Assembly (NCBI GenBank): GCA_036389275.1
Contig: DASVQE010000107.1
Location: 129,432-193,431, forward strand
DNA length: 64,000 bases
From: QHVT01 sp036389275
GTDB lineage: Bacteria > Acidobacteriota > Thermoanaerobaculia > Gp7-AA8
Reading direction: 5' to 3'
This document shows positions 50,041 to 58,998 of the stretch, piece by piece (the first letter of the stretch is position 1; every line of letters begins with the position of its first letter). Made by a program: the position numbers and the translations under genes. The notes beneath the pieces are model-generated. The model was not told the DNA's origin. It searched no databases and saw only the letters and a list, made by a program, of their open reading frames with translations.

Positions 50041-51381
50041 TCAGGAGTGCGCCGTTTCTTCCGCCTCCGGCCGCGCCGCGGCGAGAGGCGCGACGGCGAT
50101 CGGCACCCACAGCATTCCGCGAAAGCGGAAGAGCGTGCCGAAATTCGCGACCGCGTAGAGCAGCGGAAGCGCGATCAGCACGGCCGTGCCGGCGGCGAGC
50201 CAGAACGGCGGAATCGTGCGCCAGGAGCGCGGGCGCTCCGCCCGGATGAGCATGGCCGCGCCGATGCAGAGCCAGACGAAGAGCAGCGTGTCGGCATCCG
50301 CGAACCAGAACAGCCCGCGGCCGCCGCCGATGCGGATGAAGGTCTGATGCTGCAGCATGAAGTGCGGCACGCTGATGGCTGCCGATCCTGCCAGCCATCG
50401 TTTCATGACTGACGGACTTCCGGAAACCCGGATCTCCGTAGCTCCGGCAGCGTACTCCGACAACGCCCGTGCGCGCTCGGCCACCACCAGCAGCTCGCCG
50501 CCGGTGTCGATGACCGACGCGCCGCCGAGGTTCAGCAGCGCCACCAGCACCGGCGGAATGCGCGTGCCTCCGAGGAGAAAGCCGCGCGAGAGCAGCACGA
50601 ACGCCACCAGCGATGCGACCACCAGCGCGGTCCGGCGGCGCGACGCCAGCACCACCACGGCGAAGAACATCGCCGCGGCCAGCAGCAGCGCGAAGCCGAG
50701 ATACCAGCGCGTGCCGGTGGTGACCGAGAGCGCGGCGAACATCACCGCCACGCCGGCCGCCGCGGCCGCCGAGGAGCGCGTCGAGCCGCGCCAGGCGCGA
50801 TCCCACAGATGCCCGGCGGCGAGGAAGCTGACCAGCAGCAGATGGACGAATGGGTCCTTGAGCGGCTGCGACGACCAGAGCACGGCCGCCGGATAGAACG
50901 CGATCGCGCCCGCGGCGAAGCGCGCCAGCGCGTGCGGCGCCTTCGCGGCCGCGCGCCACTCCACGATCACCAGCATCAGCAGCGCGTAGCAGAAGAGATT
51001 CAGCAGCGCGCCGGCCGACGCAGCCTCGCCGAAGAGCGTCACGAACCAGGCCAGCGTCTCCACGTACGCCGCCGACGAGTCGCCGCCCAGCGTAGCGGCG
51101 ATCGCCGACGGGCCGAGGCGCGCCGCCGCGGCAGCCGCGCGGAAATAGTGATAGCCGTCGAAGGCAAAGAACCAGATTCCGCCGCCGACATGCAACCCTC
51201 GGGGCGCGAGCTCGAGATACGAGAGCCAGAACAGCAGTTGCGAGACGAGCGACCGGATGCAGAGGCCGGCGCCGGCGATCAGACCGCACACGTGGTCGCG
51301 GCGATCGACTCTGCGCCACACCAGGAACAGCAGCGTTCCCGCAACCGCCAGCAGCACGCATTGAACGGACGCGGCAACCAT
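50041..51381 (-). CDS. Polymerase-like membrane protein (short paralogue)
   Basis: The 446-residue protein has about 10-11 transmembrane helices and the same signatures as the giant protein at 41939-44863: LLFWLSYL, IWFFAFDGYHYFRAA, VLWSSQPLKDPF, GGGRGLFWFADADTLLF and FGTLFRFRGM. The central non-membrane segment is only about 50 residues here (about 285-335), so the paralogue's repeats are an insertion. A role as polymerase or other polysaccharide membrane enzyme is inferred from context. An extended -10 lies 12 nt upstream of the ATG. Confidence 0.8.
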   Translation of the reverse strand: MVAASVQCVLLAVAGTLLFLVWRRVDRRDHVCGLIAGAGLCIRSLVSQLLFWLSYLELAPRGLHVGGGIWFFAFDGYHYFRAAAAAARLGPSAIAATLGGDSSAAYVETLAWFVTLFGEAASAGALLNLFCYALLMLVIVEWRAAAKAPHALARFAAGAIAFYPAAVLWSSQPLKDPFVHLLLVSFLAAGHLWDRAWRGSTRSSAAAAAGVAVMFAALSVTTGTRWYLGFALLLAAAMFFAVVVLASRRRTALVVASLVAFVLLSRGFLLGGTRIPPVLVALLNLGGASVIDTGGELLVVAERARALSEYAAGATEIRVSGSPSVMKRWLAGSAAISVPHFMLQHQTFIRIGGGRGLFWFADADTLLFVWLCIGAAMLIRAERPRSWRTIPPFWLAAGTAVLIALPLLYAVANFGTLFRFRGMLWVPIAVAPLAAARPEAEETAHS

Positions 51382-51393
51382 GCGGAGCCGAGG

Positions 51394-51402
51394 ATCGTAG
51401 CA
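51394..51402 (-). promoter_or_regulatory. Extended -10 before the short paralogue gene
   Basis: TGCTACGAT on the minus strand fits TGnTAnnnT, 12 nt before ATG 51381, giving a leader of about 6 nt. Confidence 0.45.
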
Positions 51403-51438
51403 CGCGCGCGGCGGAGCGGATCGGGACGCACGCGCGGC

Positions 51439-52611
51439 TCATGTCGGCAGATGCCTCATGCGCGACGCCGCGCCGCGCAACAGTTCGTCCAGACAGCGGC
51501 CCACTTCCTCGACCGAGTAATGCTCGATGGCATAGGCGCGGCAGGCCGCGCCCATCACCTGCCGCCGTTGCGGCTCGCGCAAAAGCCGCGCGAGCGCCTC
51601 GTACCACTCGTCCGGAGTGCGGGCGAAAAAGTGCGTCTCGCCTTCGCGCCCGAGGTGCGCGACCACGCCGACCGGGCTGGCCACGAACGGCACGCCGACG
51701 GCCAGATACTCGGCCGCTTTCAGCCCCGACTTTGCCTGCGCCCAGACGTCGTCCGCGAGCGGATAGACACCGATGTCGAGCGTCTGAAAATCGAAGACCT
51801 CGCGGTCGCGGCGCCACGGCAGATTGTCGACCTCGACGCCGGCGATGGCGATCGGCTCGCCTGCGCCGACCACGCGCACGCGGAAGCGATGATCGCGCGC
51901 GAGCCGCTCGAGCACCGGAACGATGGTCTTGAGATACGCGGCGGTCGAGTGCGAGCCGATCCAGCCGATGACCGGCACGTCGCGGCCGGTGGTGGGATCG
52001 TCGCTGCGCGGCGTGAAGAGCGCGGTGTCGACCGTGGTCGGCAGCACCGCGGCGCGGCGGCCGCGCGCGCGCACGTAGTCGGCGATCCATTCGTTGCCGC
52101 AGATCACGAGCGACGAGTAGTCGATCAGCCGCTCCGCCTTGTGCCGCGCCTTCAGCACGCGCGTCAGGCGGCCATAGACGCTGCCGGCCTGGTCGAGATA
52201 GGTCGCGTCGTCGAGATCGAGCACGACCGGCCGGCGCGCCACGCGCGCGGCGATCCACTCGACCAGCGGCGGGCCGAGGAGCATGGCCTCGCGCTGGATG
52301 AAGACGACGTCGGCGCGCCACATCACCGGCAGTTGCACGACACGGCGGACGATGCCGGCGATCACCGACAGCGTGGTCTGTAACCAGCGCCGCGGATCGT
52401 AGAGACGCCGGAAGGCGGCGGTGTCGAGGAACGGCAGCAGCGTGACGTGTGCGCCGCGCGCCGACAAGCGGTCGACGAACTGGCCGATCCGGAAGCGCGT
52501 ACACGCCGCCTCGTCGGGATAGCTCGTGAGCGCGAGCACCCGCAGCTCACGTTCCGCGGCGCCCGCGCGTTCGCGCTGCGCCGCCGGTGCGACGACACTC
52601 ACATCATCCAC
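51439..52611 (-). CDS. Glycosyltransferase (GT4-like)
   Basis: The 390-residue GT-B protein has ALTSYPDEAACTRFRIGQF at the N-terminus, FIQREAMLLGPP, VLDLDDATYLD, a GWIGSHSTAAYL acceptor/donor loop and AKSGLKAAEYLAVGVPFVAS near the C-terminus, the last equivalent to the E-x7-E region. It belongs to the divergent GT4 group common in exopolysaccharide clusters. GTG 52611 is the start; TAGAGT lies exactly 6 nt upstream. A 57-base gap separates it from the downstream membrane protein gene. Confidence 0.87.
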   Translation of the reverse strand: MDDVSVVAPAAQRERAGAAERELRVLALTSYPDEAACTRFRIGQFVDRLSARGAHVTLLPFLDTAAFRRLYDPRRWLQTTLSVIAGIVRRVVQLPVMWRADVVFIQREAMLLGPPLVEWIAARVARRPVVLDLDDATYLDQAGSVYGRLTRVLKARHKAERLIDYSSLVICGNEWIADYVRARGRRAAVLPTTVDTALFTPRSDDPTTGRDVPVIGWIGSHSTAAYLKTIVPVLERLARDHRFRVRVVGAGEPIAIAGVEVDNLPWRRDREVFDFQTLDIGVYPLADDVWAQAKSGLKAAEYLAVGVPFVASPVGVVAHLGREGETHFFARTPDEWYEALARLLREPQRRQVMGAACRAYAIEHYSVEEVGRCLDELLRGAASRMRHLPT

Positions 52612-52617
52612 GCCGCT

Positions 52618-52623
52618 ACTCTA
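52618..52623 (-). promoter_or_regulatory. Leaderless-type -10 for the GT4-like gene
   Basis: TAGAGT on the minus strand with exactly 6 nt to GTG 52611, in the 14-base gap after the flippase stop. Confidence 0.5.
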
Positions 52624-52625
52624 CC

Positions 52626-54077
52626 CTACGCCGCGCGCAGCCGGAGCCAGCGCAGCGCCGCATTCCGCTCGTCGGCGGAGAGCAGCAGCGTCGACACCGC
52701 GGCCGCGGCGAGCACTGCGCCGATGGCGAACGGCCAGCGCATCGCCACGTCGTTCCAGGTGACGAGCGAGGCCGCCACGATCACCGCCAGCGCCGCCGCC
52801 ACGCCGCGCGCGCCGAGTCGCAGCGGAAAGGCGTGACGCCGCCGCACGTACCACGACATCAACACCAGGTAGGCGGCGTAGAGCACGAGGAAGCTGACGC
52901 CGATGAGCTCCAGCGAGTGCGCCGAGTGCACGGCCAGGTAGACGCTGCCGACGGCCAGCGCGCCCCAGATCAGCTCCGTCGCCGCGTACATCCGGTTGTC
53001 GGCGTACGCGACCATTGTGTACGAGAAGACCCAGCTCACGATCTTGAGCGCGTCGCCAATCAGCATCCAGCGCATGATGCGCAGCGACGGCAGGAACTGC
53101 TCGCTGTAGAGCAGCCGCACCAGCAGCGGCTTGGCCACGACGACGAGCGTCACCAGCGGCAGCATCAGGATCACCGCCAGCCGCAGCACGCGGCCGATCA
53201 GCTCGATGCGCTCGGCCGGATCGCGGATGCCGCTCAGGGCCGGCAGGTAGTAGGCGGAGAAGCCGGTCAGGATCAGCATCACGTAGGTCATGCTGAGCGT
53301 CCAGGCGACGTCGAAGAGGCCCGCGCCGCTGAAGCCGAAGTGCCGCACGATCAGCATGCGCATCAGCAGCGGCAGGCCGTAGCCAGCGGCGGCGGCGATG
53401 GTGAGGGTCGAGGCCATGCCGAGGAAGTGGCGTGCGGCGGCGCGCACCTGCGGCGACCAGCGCGGACGCTCGAGCCGGGTGAGGCGCGCCGCGACCACCG
53501 CCGTCCACGCGAATGCGGCGGCGGCGGCGGTGCCGGCGGCGAGCTGCCACGAGAAGGCCGCGGCGTGGCCGCGCAGCGCCGCGCGCGCGGCCGGCAGCGC
53601 GAAGGCGGCGACGAGCACGTAGTTGACGACGGTGACGGCGGCAGCGCGGCCGATCAGGCGATGTCCGGTGAGGATGCCGGCGGCGAATCCGGAGAGCGCG
53701 CCGCAGGCGACCGACAACGCCAGCACGCGCGCGACGCCCGCCTCGACGCGCAGGCCGCGCAGCAACAGCGCCGGCGCGACGGCGAGCACGCCGACCACGA
53801 TGGCGGTGAGGATGGCCACGATCCCCATGGCGGTGTTGATGTACGTGCGGCGCTCCTGCTCGTCGGCGCGGCTGGCGATGCCCTGCACCAGCGCGTTCTG
53901 GCCGTTGAGCAGCGCGAGCAGCACCGCGGTCTGTTGCGCCTGACGCAAAATCGAGAAGAGCCCCACGCCTTCGGTGCCGGCGACGACGGCGATGATCTTC
54001 ACCGCCACCGCGGCGGCGAGCATCGCCGCGGCCGAGCCGCCGGCCGTCTTGGCGATGGCCGCGAGCAGCTCACGCAT
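52626..54077 (-). CDS. O-antigen flippase (WzxE/RfbX-like)
   Basis: The 483-residue protein has about 12-13 transmembrane helices and the WzxE-type signature EGVGLFSILRQAQQTAVLLALLNGQNALVQGIA near the N-terminus, with FGFSGAGLFDVAWTLSMTYVML and YYLPALSG in the middle. It should translocate a lipid-linked unit, perhaps of the amino sugar made by the downstream-encoded enzymes. Its start overlaps the DegT aminotransferase stop by 8 bases. Two flippases in one locus may serve two glycans. Confidence 0.88.
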   Translation of the reverse strand: MRELLAAIAKTAGGSAAAMLAAAVAVKIIAVVAGTEGVGLFSILRQAQQTAVLLALLNGQNALVQGIASRADEQERRTYINTAMGIVAILTAIVVGVLAVAPALLLRGLRVEAGVARVLALSVACGALSGFAAGILTGHRLIGRAAAVTVVNYVLVAAFALPAARAALRGHAAAFSWQLAAGTAAAAAFAWTAVVAARLTRLERPRWSPQVRAAARHFLGMASTLTIAAAAGYGLPLLMRMLIVRHFGFSGAGLFDVAWTLSMTYVMLILTGFSAYYLPALSGIRDPAERIELIGRVLRLAVILMLPLVTLVVVAKPLLVRLLYSEQFLPSLRIMRWMLIGDALKIVSWVFSYTMVAYADNRMYAATELIWGALAVGSVYLAVHSAHSLELIGVSFLVLYAAYLVLMSWYVRRRHAFPLRLGARGVAAALAVIVAASLVTWNDVAMRWPFAIGAVLAAAAVSTLLLSADERNAALRWLRLRAA

Positions 54078-55191
54078 CGGCGAATTCGCGGACGGCGGCG
54101 ATGACGTAGTCGACCGCGTCGTCGGAGAGGTGCGGTCCCATCGGGAGGCTCAGCACCGTTCGCGCGAGCTCCTCGGCGATCGGCAGCGGCCCATGATGTT
54201 CTTCCGCGTACGCGCCGGAGCGGTGCGGTGGAATCGGATAGTGGATGAGGGTGTCGATGCCGCGCTCCTGCAGGAATGCCTGCAATGCGTCACGCCGGCG
54301 ATGCCGAATGACGAAGAGATGCCACGATGGAAGGACGTCGTTCCGCACATGCGGAAGGACGAGATCGCGCGCACCGGCGAGGCCTTCGACATACCGCGCG
54401 GCCACCGCGCGGCGGCGCGCGTTCCACCGCTCGAGATGCGGCAGCTTCGCGCGCAGAAAGGCGGCCTGCAACGGATCGAGGCGCGCGTTGTAGCCGACCG
54501 CATCATGTTCGTACTTGGCGCGCGAGCCGTAGTTGCGCAGCCGGCGCAGCTCCTCGGCCATGAGCGCATCGTTGGTCACCACCGCGCCGCCGTCGCCGAG
54601 CGCACCGAGGTTTTTCGCGGGATAGAAACTGAACGCCGCAGCGTGGCCGAGCGCGCCGGCGCGACGCGCGCCGAGGCATGCCCCATGCGCCTGCGCGGCG
54701 TCTTCGAGGACGACGAGCCCGCAGCGCGCCGCGATCGCGTTGATCGCGTCCATGTCCGCCGGCTGCCCGTAGAGATGCACGGCGATGATGGCGCGCGTGC
54801 GCGGCGTGATGGCGCGCTCGAGCGCGGCCGGGTCGAGGTTGTACGTCGCCGGATCGCATTCGACCGGGACGATGCGCGCGCCGGCATGCGTCACCGCCAG
54901 CCAGGTGGCGATGAACGTGTGCGACGGCACGAGCACTTCGTCGTCCGCACCTTCGCCGACGCCGCAGGCGCGCAGCAGCAGATGCAGCGCGTCAAGGCCG
55001 TTAGACACGCCGACGCAGAAGCGCGCGCCGCAAGCGCGCGCGAAGGCTTTTTCGAACGCCGTCACCTCGTCGCCGAGGATGTAGACGCCGGAGGCCATGA
55101 CACGCTCGTACGCGGCGCGCAGCTCCTCGCGCATTTCCTCGTGCGCGGCGCGCACGTCGAGAAACGGCACGCGTGTCGTCGTGGCGGTCAT
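54070..55191 (-). CDS. DegT/DnrJ/EryC1-family sugar aminotransferase
   Basis: The 373-residue PLP enzyme from ATG 55191 has VSNGLDALHLLLRA, VPSHTFIATWLAV, the LEDAAQAHGA segment (Asp164, Gln167) and the PLP-binding Lys193 in SFYPAKNLGALGDGGAV. It transfers an amino group to a keto-deoxysugar nucleotide. With two FdtA/QdtA-type ketoisomerases nearby it is best explained as a 3-amino-3,6-dideoxyhexose (Fuc3N or Qui3N) aminotransferase of the FdtB/QdtB type. Substrate identity is inferred from the neighbours. Confidence 0.92.
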   Translation of the reverse strand: MTATTTRVPFLDVRAAHEEMREELRAAYERVMASGVYILGDEVTAFEKAFARACGARFCVGVSNGLDALHLLLRACGVGEGADDEVLVPSHTFIATWLAVTHAGARIVPVECDPATYNLDPAALERAITPRTRAIIAVHLYGQPADMDAINAIAARCGLVVLEDAAQAHGACLGARRAGALGHAAAFSFYPAKNLGALGDGGAVVTNDALMAEELRRLRNYGSRAKYEHDAVGYNARLDPLQAAFLRAKLPHLERWNARRRAVAARYVEGLAGARDLVLPHVRNDVLPSWHLFVIRHRRRDALQAFLQERGIDTLIHYPIPPHRSGAYAEEHHGPLPIAEELARTVLSLPMGPHLSDDAVDYVIAAVREFADA

Positions 55192-55212
55192 CGCTGCGCC
55201 CGGCATTCTGCC

Positions 55213-55241
55213 TTGACTTGCCGCATGTTGTTCTCGATGAT
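55213..55241 (+). promoter_or_regulatory. Sigma70-type promoter of the PhyH-family gene
   Basis: TTGACT (55213-55218), 17-base spacer, GATGAT (55236-55241). The -35 matches 5 of 6 and the -10 4 of 6. The predicted start is about 5 nt before ATG 55253. This is the best -35/-10 pair noticed in the window. Confidence 0.55.
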
Positions 55242-55252
55242 CGCACGGTCCG

Positions 55253-56086
55253 ATGACCGACGAGCTACGCCTCCACGGAATCCGCGAGATCCATCGCAAC
55301 AGCGACCGTTACGACGCGCATCTGGAGGAAATCCGGACGATCGGCTACACGATCGTCGACGGCGGTCTGTCGGCCGCGGAGCTGGCGTCGTACGCGGCGA
55401 AGATCGACGCGATCTATGAGCGGCAGGTGCGCGAGTGCGGCGGCGCCGAGGCGCTCGAGCGGATCAACGACTCCGACGTGGCGCGCTCGGCTCTCGCCTA
55501 CGACGACGATTTCGTGCGGCTGGCCGCGCATCCCGCGGTGATGGCCATCCTGCGCCGGATCCTCGGCGAGCACTTCATCCTGATGTCGCAGAACGGGATC
55601 ATCAACCGCCCCGGCGCGTCGCCCTACTCGGCGACGTGGCACCGCGACTTGAACTGGCAGCACTTCGTGAGCAGCCGCCCGCTGAGCATGAGCGCGCTGG
55701 TCTGCATTGACGAGTTCCGCGAGGAGACCGGCGCGACGTACATGCTGCCGGCTTCGCATAAGAGCGAAGAGTTCCCGTCGCCGGAGTACGTCGCCAAACA
55801 CCAGGTGGCGATGACGGCGCCGGCCGGATCGATCCTGGTGTTCGACGCAATGGTCTATCACCGCGGCGGCGTGAATCGCTCGGCCAGGCCGCGGCGAGCG
55901 GTGAATCACATCTACACGCTGCCGCTGATCAAGCAGCAGATGAGCTTCCCGAAGATGCTGAACGGCAAGTTCAGCGACGATCCGTTCCTGCGCGGCCTCC
56001 TCGGCTACGACTCCGAGACGGCCGACAGCGCGCACGCCTGGCGCGAGAAGCGGATCGCCGCGGCGATGGCGACGGCCCGTGTCTGA
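55253..56086 (+). CDS. Phytanoyl-CoA dioxygenase (PhyH)-family oxygenase
   Basis: The 277-residue protein has the Fe(II)/2-oxoglutarate dioxygenase facial triad candidates His130 and Asp132 (WHRDLNWQH) and distal His203 (YHRGGVNRS), with Arg residues 209-215 as the 2-oxoglutarate anchor. It should hydroxylate or otherwise oxidise a small molecule, perhaps a sugar or acyl chain of the glycan. It is divergent from the aminotransferase gene and overlaps the FkbM gene by 8 bases, so the two are coupled. Confidence 0.88.
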   Translation: MTDELRLHGIREIHRNSDRYDAHLEEIRTIGYTIVDGGLSAAELASYAAKIDAIYERQVRECGGAEALERINDSDVARSALAYDDDFVRLAAHPAVMAILRRILGEHFILMSQNGIINRPGASPYSATWHRDLNWQHFVSSRPLSMSALVCIDEFREETGATYMLPASHKSEEFPSPEYVAKHQVAMTAPAGSILVFDAMVYHRGGVNRSARPRRAVNHIYTLPLIKQQMSFPKMLNGKFSDDPFLRGLLGYDSETADSAHAWREKRIAAAMATARV

Positions 56087-57230
56087 CGCGCTGGCCGCGC
56101 TGCTGAGCGAGACTCCCGAGGCCGCCGCCGCGCGCGCCGCCGAGCCGCGGTTCCGCCTCGATGCGCCGCTCGTCTTCTACGGCGCCGGCACGACCGGACG
56201 GCACATGCTGGCGCGGCTGCGACGCGCCGGCCGCACGCTCGACGCCTGGGCCGACGATACGCCGTCGCTGCGCGGCACGACCATCGAAGGCGTGCCGGTG
56301 ATGACGCCGGCCGACGCGGCCGAGCGCTTCGGCGACGAGGCGGTCTTCGTCGTCACGATGATCAATCCGTTCCTGCCGTTCCGCCGCGCGCGCGAGCGGC
56401 TGGGGTACGTCACGCGCGCTCGCGTGATCTCGCTGATCGACTTGGCCTGGGCCTATCCCGACGCGTTCCTCCCCTACGTCCAGTTCGAGACGCCCGACCG
56501 CGTGCTGCGCAAACGCGACGACATTCTCCGCGCGGCCGGTCTCTTCGCCGACGAAGAGTCGCGGCGGCAGTTCGCCGCGCATCTGCGCTTCCGGCTGCAG
56601 CTCGATCACGACGCGCTGCCGCCGAATTCGAAGGAGAACTACTTTCCCGAGGACGTCGTGCCGCCGGTCGGACCGGAGTGCGTGTTCGTCGACGCCGGAG
56701 CGTACGACGGCGACACGATCCGCTACTTCCTCCGCCGCCAGGGCGATCGCTTCGGCGCGATCTACGCGTTCGAGCCGGATGCGCGCAATTACGAGCGGCT
56801 GCGCGACTACACCGCGACGCTCGACCCTGAGATCGCGCGGCGCATCGAGCTGCATTGCGCCGCGGTCGGCGACAAAGCCGGCACCGCGCGCTTCAACATG
56901 ACCGGCAACGCCAGCGCCGCGCGCGAGAGCGATGGCACGACCGAGGTGGCGATCGTGCGCATCGACGAGACCGTGCCGCTGCGGCGCGTGCAGACGTTCG
57001 TCAAGTACGACGTCGAAGGCGGCGAATGGGAGGCTTTGCGCGGGACGCAAAAGCTCGTCGAAGTGGCGCAGCCGCTGCTCGCCGTGAGCGTCTATCACCG
57101 CCCCGATGATCTGTGGCAACTGCCGCTCGAGCTGCACCGCCTCGATCTCGACTATCGCCTCTTCCTGCGCACGCAAGGCGAAGACGGGATGGACGTGATC
57201 TGCTACGCGGTTCCTACAACGTGGGCTTGA
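56079..57230 (+). CDS. FkbM-family methyltransferase with N-terminal nucleotide-binding-like domain
   Basis: The 383-residue protein starts at GTG 56079. Residues about 30-120 contain VFYGAGTTGRHML, a dinucleotide-binding-like strand-loop-helix similar to the N-terminal domain of sugar acyltransferases. The FkbM methyltransferase domain (about 200-370) has FVDAGAYDGDTI, YAFEPDARNYE and KYDVEGGEWEAL. O-methylation of a glycan or acyl hydroxyl is likely, fitting its coupling with the PhyH oxygenase. The 3' end overlaps the convergent ketoisomerase gene by 17 bases. Confidence 0.87.
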   Translation: MSDALAALLSETPEAAAARAAEPRFRLDAPLVFYGAGTTGRHMLARLRRAGRTLDAWADDTPSLRGTTIEGVPVMTPADAAERFGDEAVFVVTMINPFLPFRRARERLGYVTRARVISLIDLAWAYPDAFLPYVQFETPDRVLRKRDDILRAAGLFADEESRRQFAAHLRFRLQLDHDALPPNSKENYFPEDVVPPVGPECVFVDAGAYDGDTIRYFLRRQGDRFGAIYAFEPDARNYERLRDYTATLDPEIARRIELHCAAVGDKAGTARFNMTGNASAARESDGTTEVAIVRIDETVPLRRVQTFVKYDVEGGEWEALRGTQKLVEVAQPLLAVSVYHRPDDLWQLPLELHRLDLDYRLFLRTQGEDGMDVICYAVPTTWA

Positions 57231-57639
57231 GCCGCACGAACTCGGCGCGGTCGCGGATGTATTCCGACTCGTCGTACGGCAGCGAGGCCAGGACGAGACA
57301 GACGCTGCCGGAGGAGAAGTTCTCGAGCTCGCGCCAGATCCCGGCCGGGACGTAGAGGCCGTAGTAGGAGCGGTTCAGCGTGACGGTGCGGCGGCTGGTG
57401 CCGTCGTCGAGCACGACGTCGAACGCGCCGAGGCAGGAGACGAAGAGCTGCTGGAGCTCGCGATGCGCGTGGCCGCCGCGAAATTGATCGCCGGGGATGT
57501 CGTAGAGGTAGTAGACGCGCTGCAGCTCGAACGGAACGTGGCCGCCGCTCTCGACGAAGGTGATCGAGCCTTCCGGCCGCACGATGCGCGGCAGGTCGAT
57601 GATCGTGCAGTCGTGCACGGTGGTGCGGCCGGCGCTCAC
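57214..57639 (-). CDS. Sugar 3,4-ketoisomerase (FdtA/WxcM-like cupin), copy 2
   Basis: The 141-residue single cupin matches QdtA/FdtA/WxcM proteins: PRIVRPEGSITFVE, RVYYLYDIPGDQFRGGHAHRELQQLF with the paired His57/His59, and the C-terminal LNRSYYGLYVPAGIWRELENFS. It interconverts 4-keto and 3-keto 6-deoxysugar nucleotides. A second paralogue lies directly upstream, and their ORFs overlap by ATGA. Two copies suggest two stereochemically different products or a heterodimer. Confidence 0.92.
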   Translation of the reverse strand: MSAGRTTVHDCTIIDLPRIVRPEGSITFVESGGHVPFELQRVYYLYDIPGDQFRGGHAHRELQQLFVSCLGAFDVVLDDGTSRRTVTLNRSYYGLYVPAGIWRELENFSSGSVCLVLASLPYDESEYIRDRAEFVRLKPTL

Positions 57640-58067
57640 GCGTTCCTCGCCGCGACGAAGCGCGCATAGTCGCGAATGTAGTCGTCCTCGGCGAAGTGGC
57701 GCGAGGCCAGCACGAGGCAGACCGAGTTGGTCGAGAAGTCGCTGAAGGCTCGCCAGATCATCCGCGGCACGTGCACGCCGCGGTACGAGCGGTTGAGCCG
57801 CACCACGCGCTGACGGCTGCCGTCATCGAGGCGCACCTCGAAACTACCCGAGAGCGCGATCACCACTTCCTCGAGCTCGCGGTGCGCGTGCCCCGGCCGC
57901 GCCGCGTCGCCCGGCACGTCGTACACCCAGTACGTGCGCGCGATCGGGAACGCGATGTGGCGCGCGCCCTCGACGAACGAGAGGCTGCCGCGCACGTCCG
58001 GAATCCTCGGCAGCTCGATGAGCGCGCAATCGTCGACCGTCGGATACGCCAACACCACCTCACGCAA
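57636..58067 (-). CDS. Sugar 3,4-ketoisomerase (FdtA/WxcM-like cupin), copy 1
   Basis: The 143-residue cupin has PRIPDVRGSLSFVEG, TYWVYDVPGDAARPGHAHRELEE with His60/His62, and LNRSYRGVHVPRMIWRAFSDFS. It is a clear tandem paralogue of the following gene, but differs at the segment before the His pair (AARP versus QFRG). TTG 58067 is the likely start, 8 bases inside the end of the GNAT-like gene. It should act on a dTDP-4-keto-6-deoxyhexose; the thymidylyltransferase and 4,6-dehydratase are not encoded here. Confidence 0.92.
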   Translation of the reverse strand: MREVVLAYPTVDDCALIELPRIPDVRGSLSFVEGARHIAFPIARTYWVYDVPGDAARPGHAHRELEEVVIALSGSFEVRLDDGSRQRVVRLNRSYRGVHVPRMIWRAFSDFSTNSVCLVLASRHFAEDDYIRDYARFVAARNA

Positions 58068-58998
58068 ACGTCAGTTCGTACGCATCGTAGACGATGCCTC
58101 GGGCGCCGTAACTCTCTTTGTTCGCGATCAGGCCGGAGTTGAGCTGGCGGCCCTGCTGCTCGGTGGAGATGCCGAAGTCGAAGTACGGCTTCGCCGCGTA
58201 AACGCGCGTGAGCAGATGATCGATCACGGCGTCGATCGCGCCATGCTCCTTCCCTTCCTCGTTCGCGGCGATGTACTGCGCGTGCGCCACGCGGTCGGTC
58301 TCGTAGATCACCACGCCGCCGATGGTGCGCGACTCGCGCGCCGCGGTGAAGAGGCGGATGTTCGCCGGAAAGCGGCTCGCGAGCAGCTCGAGCTCGGCCG
58401 CGGTGTGGACCGGACGGACGTTGTACTTCGACTGCAGGTGCGCTTCCTCGATGGCCATGAACGCGGCAAAGTCGGCGCTCTCCGCGACGGTGACGCCGCT
58501 GCGGCGGCTGCGCACCACGCAGGCGTGCCGCCCTTTCGAGTACGGCAGCGGCGCGGACATGCGCACGGCCGAGGCGAGATCGCGCCGCACCAGGAGCGCG
58601 CCGGCGCGGAAGAGCGCGTAAAGATCCTCGTCCGACGGCACGCGGTGATAGATCGACGGCACGCGCTTGTAGAGCAGCCGGGCGATGGCGTGCTCGCGCG
58701 CGTACGCGGCCAGCGCGTCGAAACACTCCAGGATCGTCGCGGCGCGCGCGCGCGGCGCGGTGACGAGGCCGCCGTACGTGAGCCCGGCGTGGCTGACCAG
58801 CCGCTCGCCGTCGTCGCTCGCCGGCAGGATGGCCACGAGCTCGACGCCGTCGTAGAAGAGCAGCGAGCCGTCGCGGAAGCGGTCGGCGTGGTACTCCATG
58901 TAGTCGCGGTGGAAGAGGAAGGTGCCGTTGCGCGACGCGGCGACGAAGGCATTCCAGGCGTCGCGAGCGGCCGGCGTGTAAGTCGCGACGGCGATCAT
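58060..58998 (-). CDS. GNAT/FemAB-like acyltransferase
   Basis: The 312-residue protein begins at ATG 58998, overlapping the upstream acetyltransferase by ATGA. Features are NAFVAASRNGTFLFHRDYMEYHADRF at the N-terminus and a C-terminal half with IGGVVIYETDRVAHAQYIAANEEG and DFGISTE segments, typical of the Acetyltransf_6/FemAB-like GNAT group used for polysaccharide or lipid N-acylation. With an adjacent acyl carrier protein and KAS III, transfer of an acyl group from ACP to the amino sugar is a reasonable hypothesis. Confidence 0.82.
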   Translation of the reverse strand: MIAVATYTPAARDAWNAFVAASRNGTFLFHRDYMEYHADRFRDGSLLFYDGVELVAILPASDDGERLVSHAGLTYGGLVTAPRARAATILECFDALAAYAREHAIARLLYKRVPSIYHRVPSDEDLYALFRAGALLVRRDLASAVRMSAPLPYSKGRHACVVRSRRSGVTVAESADFAAFMAIEEAHLQSKYNVRPVHTAAELELLASRFPANIRLFTAARESRTIGGVVIYETDRVAHAQYIAANEEGKEHGAIDAVIDHLLTRVYAAKPYFDFGISTEQQGRQLNSGLIANKESYGARGIVYDAYELTFA

